Assembly: GCA_910579595.1 (NCBI GenBank)
Contig: CAJTVM010000013.1
Coordinates: 38,879 to 46,007 of the forward strand
Source of the DNA: an uncultured Oscillospiraceae bacterium
GTDB lineage: Bacteria > Bacillota > Clostridia > Oscillospirales > Oscillospiraceae
DNA length: 7,129 bases
Direction: 5' to 3'
Shown here in pieces: positions 5,061 to 7,129 of the stretch. A program made the position numbers and the translations under genes. The notes below the pieces were generated by a model. It was not told the DNA's origin and made no database searches. It saw only the letters and a list, made by a program, of their open reading frames with translations. Numbering within the stretch: the first letter of the stretch is position 1; every line of letters starts with the position of its first letter.

Positions 5061-6356
5061 TCATTCCTCACCGCCTCCGGTGGCAACCATGTTGGGCCAG
5101 CGCCGCTCCATATACCCGTCGCCGTACTGCCTGTCGATGAATTCCTCAAAGGCGTTGGCGGGCTGGGGCTGTTCGGGCCGGGTGCTGTAGCGGAGCATGG
5201 CGGCGCTGGTCAGGACGGCGTTGCAGGCCATGACGAACACCACAACCCAGGTGAGGATCTTGCCCGTCAGGGCGGGGAGGGACTCGATCCCCTTGGACAT
5301 GGGCGGGTAGATCATCTTGATCCACGCCACCGCCAGCACGCCCCAGAAGAAGCAGAACAGCACGTTGGTGCGTCCGCCGATATTCAGCGGCATTTCGCTG
5401 TAATCCCAGAACACGGTGCCAAACACCAGCTCGGTGAACACGCTGCACATATACTCGTAGACGCCGCCGATGACAAAGCCCGCGGCGAACACATAGCGGT
5501 CGTTTTTCTCCGCCAGCCGCTGGAGGGTGACGGTGAGCACCACCGCCCCCAGCCCCCACACAAAGCTGAAGGGTCCGTAGAGCACGCTGGAGCGGTTCAT
5601 CCACTGGCCGTCCACCAGGCCGCACCAGAAGGTTTCGATGATGTCCCCCAGCAGGGCGGAGATCAGGAATACCCATACCAGCTTGTCCCAGCACAGCCCC
5701 TTGGCGAAGATGGCCCGCTTGGCGTCGCCGTCCACCGCCTGGATGTCCGGGTAGGCGCGGCGCAGGCGCTTCCAAACGGCGTTGTAGATCCGCGCCGCCA
5801 GTTTCCCCTGCCCGCCGCCCGCCTGCCGGCGCTGATACTGGGAAGCGTCCCCGGTGCGCACGGCGTAGAACACGGCGGCAAAGTCCAGGGCGATGAGGGC
5901 CAGCACGATCCAGACGATGACCGCCTTGGCCGGCTCGGGCAGCAGCAGCACCCCGGCCAGCAGGAGGGGGTGGATGATCAGGTAGACGATGTAATACACG
6001 GCGGACACCGCCAGGGAGGCCAGCAGGCCCTTGCCGGTGCCGGACAGGAGGCGGCTGTGCTCCGCCTGCCACTGGATTTTCGGCCCCACACGGTGGAAGA
6101 AATGGTCGGCGATGCCCTCCGTCACGGAGGTAATGACCATGACGGCCAGGAAGGAGAGAATGGGGTGCCCGGCCAGGGTGGGCAGCACCAGGATCAGCAG
6201 ATCAAAGGTGAAGCCGTAGCACAGCACCAGGGGCAGGGAGAGGATGCCCCGGTTGCAGAATTTCCGCCGGGTGACGGCGTACCAGCCCGCCTCCGCCGCC
6301 CACCCCACAAAGGAGTAAATCAACAGGAACAGGGCCAGATCATATAAGCTATCCAT
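5061..6356 (-). CDS. CmpB-family membrane protein (putative ABC transporter permease)
   Basis: This 431-residue polytopic membrane protein has about ten hydrophobic segments. It matches the Firmicutes family usually annotated "putative ABC transporter permease" (ABC_trans_CmpB), whose function is not established; no ATPase gene accompanies it here. Two diverged domain copies are visible: YSFVGWAAEAGWYAVTRRKF with NRG (residues 14-37) resembles SALLGDIIETFWCGLVDGQW with NRS (233-256). The better preserved second copy continues through FWDYSEMPLNIGGR (316-329) and CFFWG, hallmarks of the family. A charged linker of about 60 residues (168-225) joins the halves. The soluble tail has FEEFIDRQYGDGYMERRWPN (403-422), another family trait. 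The ATG at 6356 is the first possible start, since an in-frame stop lies two codons upstream; the ribosome binding site (AAAGG, about 13 bases away) is weak. It is followed one base later by the MATE gene. Confidence 0.88.
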   Translation of the reverse strand: MDSLYDLALFLLIYSFVGWAAEAGWYAVTRRKFCNRGILSLPLVLCYGFTFDLLILVLPTLAGHPILSFLAVMVITSVTEGIADHFFHRVGPKIQWQAEHSRLLSGTGKGLLASLAVSAVYYIVYLIIHPLLLAGVLLLPEPAKAVIVWIVLALIALDFAAVFYAVRTGDASQYQRRQAGGGQGKLAARIYNAVWKRLRRAYPDIQAVDGDAKRAIFAKGLCWDKLVWVFLISALLGDIIETFWCGLVDGQWMNRSSVLYGPFSFVWGLGAVVLTVTLQRLAEKNDRYVFAAGFVIGGVYEYMCSVFTELVFGTVFWDYSEMPLNIGGRTNVLFCFFWGVLAVAWIKMIYPPMSKGIESLPALTGKILTWVVVFVMACNAVLTSAAMLRYSTRPEQPQPANAFEEFIDRQYGDGYMERRWPNMVATGGGEE

Positions 6357-6390
6357 GGATCAACACAGCCTTTCTTTGGTTACACGGGGT

Positions 6391-6404
6391 AGTATACCAT
6401 ACTT
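6391..6404 (-). promoter_or_regulatory. Extended -10 promoter for the CmpB-family/MATE unit
   Basis: The minus strand has TATACT (6391-6396) preceded by TGG, an extended -10. No good -35 is found 16-18 bases upstream. The -10 lies within the inverted repeat AGTAT-ACC-ATACT (6391-6403), which could be an operator or chance. It is about 35 bases from the start codon and downstream of the nifU terminator. Confidence 0.5.
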
Positions 6405-6434
6405 CACCGGAAATTGGGAGGGGGGATTTTCGAT

Positions 6435-6470
6435 GGGGAAAAGGGATGCCCCGGCGCATCGCGCCGGGGC
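6435..6470 (-). terminator. Terminator of the nifS-nifU unit
   Basis: A perfect 10-bp GC stem (6448-6457 with 6461-6470) with a 3-base loop is followed on the minus strand by ATCCCTTTTCCCC. The U tract is short (four Ts), but the stem is very stable, and it sits 25 bases after the nifU stop. Confidence 0.8.
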
Positions 6471-6495
6471 GTTTCACTGTATGATAATGAAGGGA

Positions 6496-6936
6496 TCACT
6501 CCTGATGGCCGTGCTCGTGGCAGCAGGCGCAGTCCCCATCGCAGAACTGCTCCGGGTCGTAGGCGATGCCGTTTTTGTCGTAGTAGTCCTTGATGGCGGC
6601 GCGCACCGCCTCCTCCGCCAGCACGGAGCAGTGGATCTTGTGGGCGGGCAGGCCGTCCAGCGCCTCCACCACCGCCTGGTTGGTGAGGGCTAGGGCCTCC
6701 TCCACCTTCTTGCCCTTGATGAGCTCGGTGGCCATGGAGCTGGTGGCGATGGCGCTGCCGCAGCCGAAGGTCTCGAACTTCACGTCCACGATGACGCCGT
6801 CCTCGATTTTGAGATACATTTTCATAATGTCGCCGCACTTGGCGTTGCCAACTTCGCCCACGCCGTCGGCGTTGGGGATGTCCCCCACGTTGCGGGGGCG
6901 GCGGAAGTGGTCCATCACCTTTTCACTGTATAACAT
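6496..6936 (-). CDS. nifU: NifU/IscU-type Fe-S cluster scaffold protein
   Basis: This 146-residue protein provides the scaffold on which Fe-S clusters are built from sulfur delivered by NifS. It has the three conserved cluster ligands: C34 in AKCGD (with D36), C59 in FGCGSAIATSS and C103 in KIHCSVLAEEA. The opening MLYSEKVMDHFRRPRNVG is typical of the family. There is no central ferredoxin or C-terminal Nfu domain, so it is the short IscU-like form common in Clostridia. The tail is unusual: residues 132-144 hold four Cys and three His (CDGDCACCHEHGH). The ATG at 6936 has AGGAG (6946-6950) upstream and overlaps the end of the NifS gene by 14 bases, so the pair is translationally coupled. Likely role is housekeeping cluster assembly. 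The Fe-S-rich hydrogenase nearby would be one consumer, but it is in a separate unit. Confidence 0.96.
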   Translation of the reverse strand: MLYSEKVMDHFRRPRNVGDIPNADGVGEVGNAKCGDIMKMYLKIEDGVIVDVKFETFGCGSAIATSSMATELIKGKKVEEALALTNQAVVEALDGLPAHKIHCSVLAEEAVRAAIKDYYDKNGIAYDPEQFCDGDCACCHEHGHQE

Positions 6937-7129
6937 AGCTGCGTTCTCCTCTCTGTAATGCTTTCCAGACGGGGGACATAGTGCGGAGATAGTCCACCAC
7001 CTCCGTCACGGCGGCGGCGATAGCGTTCACGTCCTCCATGGTGTTTTCGTGGTTTAAGGTCAGACGCAGGGAGCCGTGGGCCACCTCGTGGGGCCGGCCG
7101 ATGGCCAGCAGCACATGGCTGGGGTCCAG
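6923..7129 (-). CDS. nifS: NifS-type cysteine desulfurase, C-terminal fragment
   Basis: Only the last 68 codons lie in the window; the gene starts beyond the right edge. The PLP-binding Lys and the catalytic Cys loop are not visible. The readable part, VLLAIGRPHEVAHGSLRLTL followed by NHENTMEDVNAIAAAVTEVV, is the conserved end of class I NifS/IscS desulfurases, which take sulfur from cysteine. The C-terminus SPVWKALQRGERSYVIQ and the direct overlap with nifU fit the NifS-NifU partnership. Whether it is best called nifS or iscS cannot be settled from this fragment. Confidence 0.93.
   Translation of the reverse strand: MDPSHVLLAIGRPHEVAHGSLRLTLNHENTMEDVNAIAAAVTEVVDYLRTMSPVWKALQRGERSYVIQ

Noticed and set aside
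4998..6347. Plus-strand open frame of 449 codons opposite the CmpB-family gene
   Set aside because: The composition is rich in Gln, His and Gly, the mirror of a membrane protein read backwards. The minus-strand gene has clear family motifs.

Overview
This window looks like chromosome of a high-GC Clostridia member, probably an Oscillospiraceae-type gut anaerobe. That is inferred from the gene families (CmpB-type membrane protein, NifS/NifU pair, [FeFe]-hydrogenase-like protein with DRTGG, ATPase and PHP partners), the AGGAGG ribosome binding sites and the GC-rich codons. No 16S or other taxonomic marker is present. Every supported gene is on the minus strand, so the window is transcribed right to left.

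Right edge to about 6450: the C-terminal end of a NifS-type cysteine desulfurase overlaps the start of nifU, an Fe-S cluster assembly scaffold with a Cys/His-rich tail. A 10-bp GC hairpin terminator closes this unit. From 6390 to 3660: an extended -10 promoter leads into a two-gene unit, a CmpB-family ("putative ABC transporter permease") membrane protein and a MATE-family exporter one base apart. A 12-bp hairpin followed by six Ts ends it.

From 3612 to 1: a promoter starts a five-gene operon. In transcription order it encodes a small DRTGG-family protein, a SpoIIAB/RsbW-like ATPase, a putatively sensory [FeFe]-hydrogenase, a second DRTGG-family protein and a PHP-domain phosphoesterase cut by the left edge. 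The hydrogenase has two N-terminal [4Fe-4S] clusters, an H-cluster core whose proton-transfer Cys is Ala, and a C-terminal FeS domain. Together these suggest a redox- or H2-responsive signalling module: hydrogenase as sensor, ATPase as possible protein kinase, PHP protein as possible phosphatase, DRTGG proteins as binding or relay subunits. These roles are inferred from domains, not shown here.

The most unusual structure lies between the second DRTGG gene and the PHP gene. A 221-bp unit occurs twice in perfect tandem (547-767, 768-988), followed by 33 bp of a third copy (989-1021). Each unit carries the first 16 codons of the PHP gene plus about 173 bp of palindrome-rich non-coding DNA. The PHP gene therefore has three starts. 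The first, overlapping the DRTGG stop in a TGATG junction, and the second run into stops after 34 codons. Only the third, at 594, reads into the full PHP domain. The array separates the PHP gene from its operon and removes its translational coupling.
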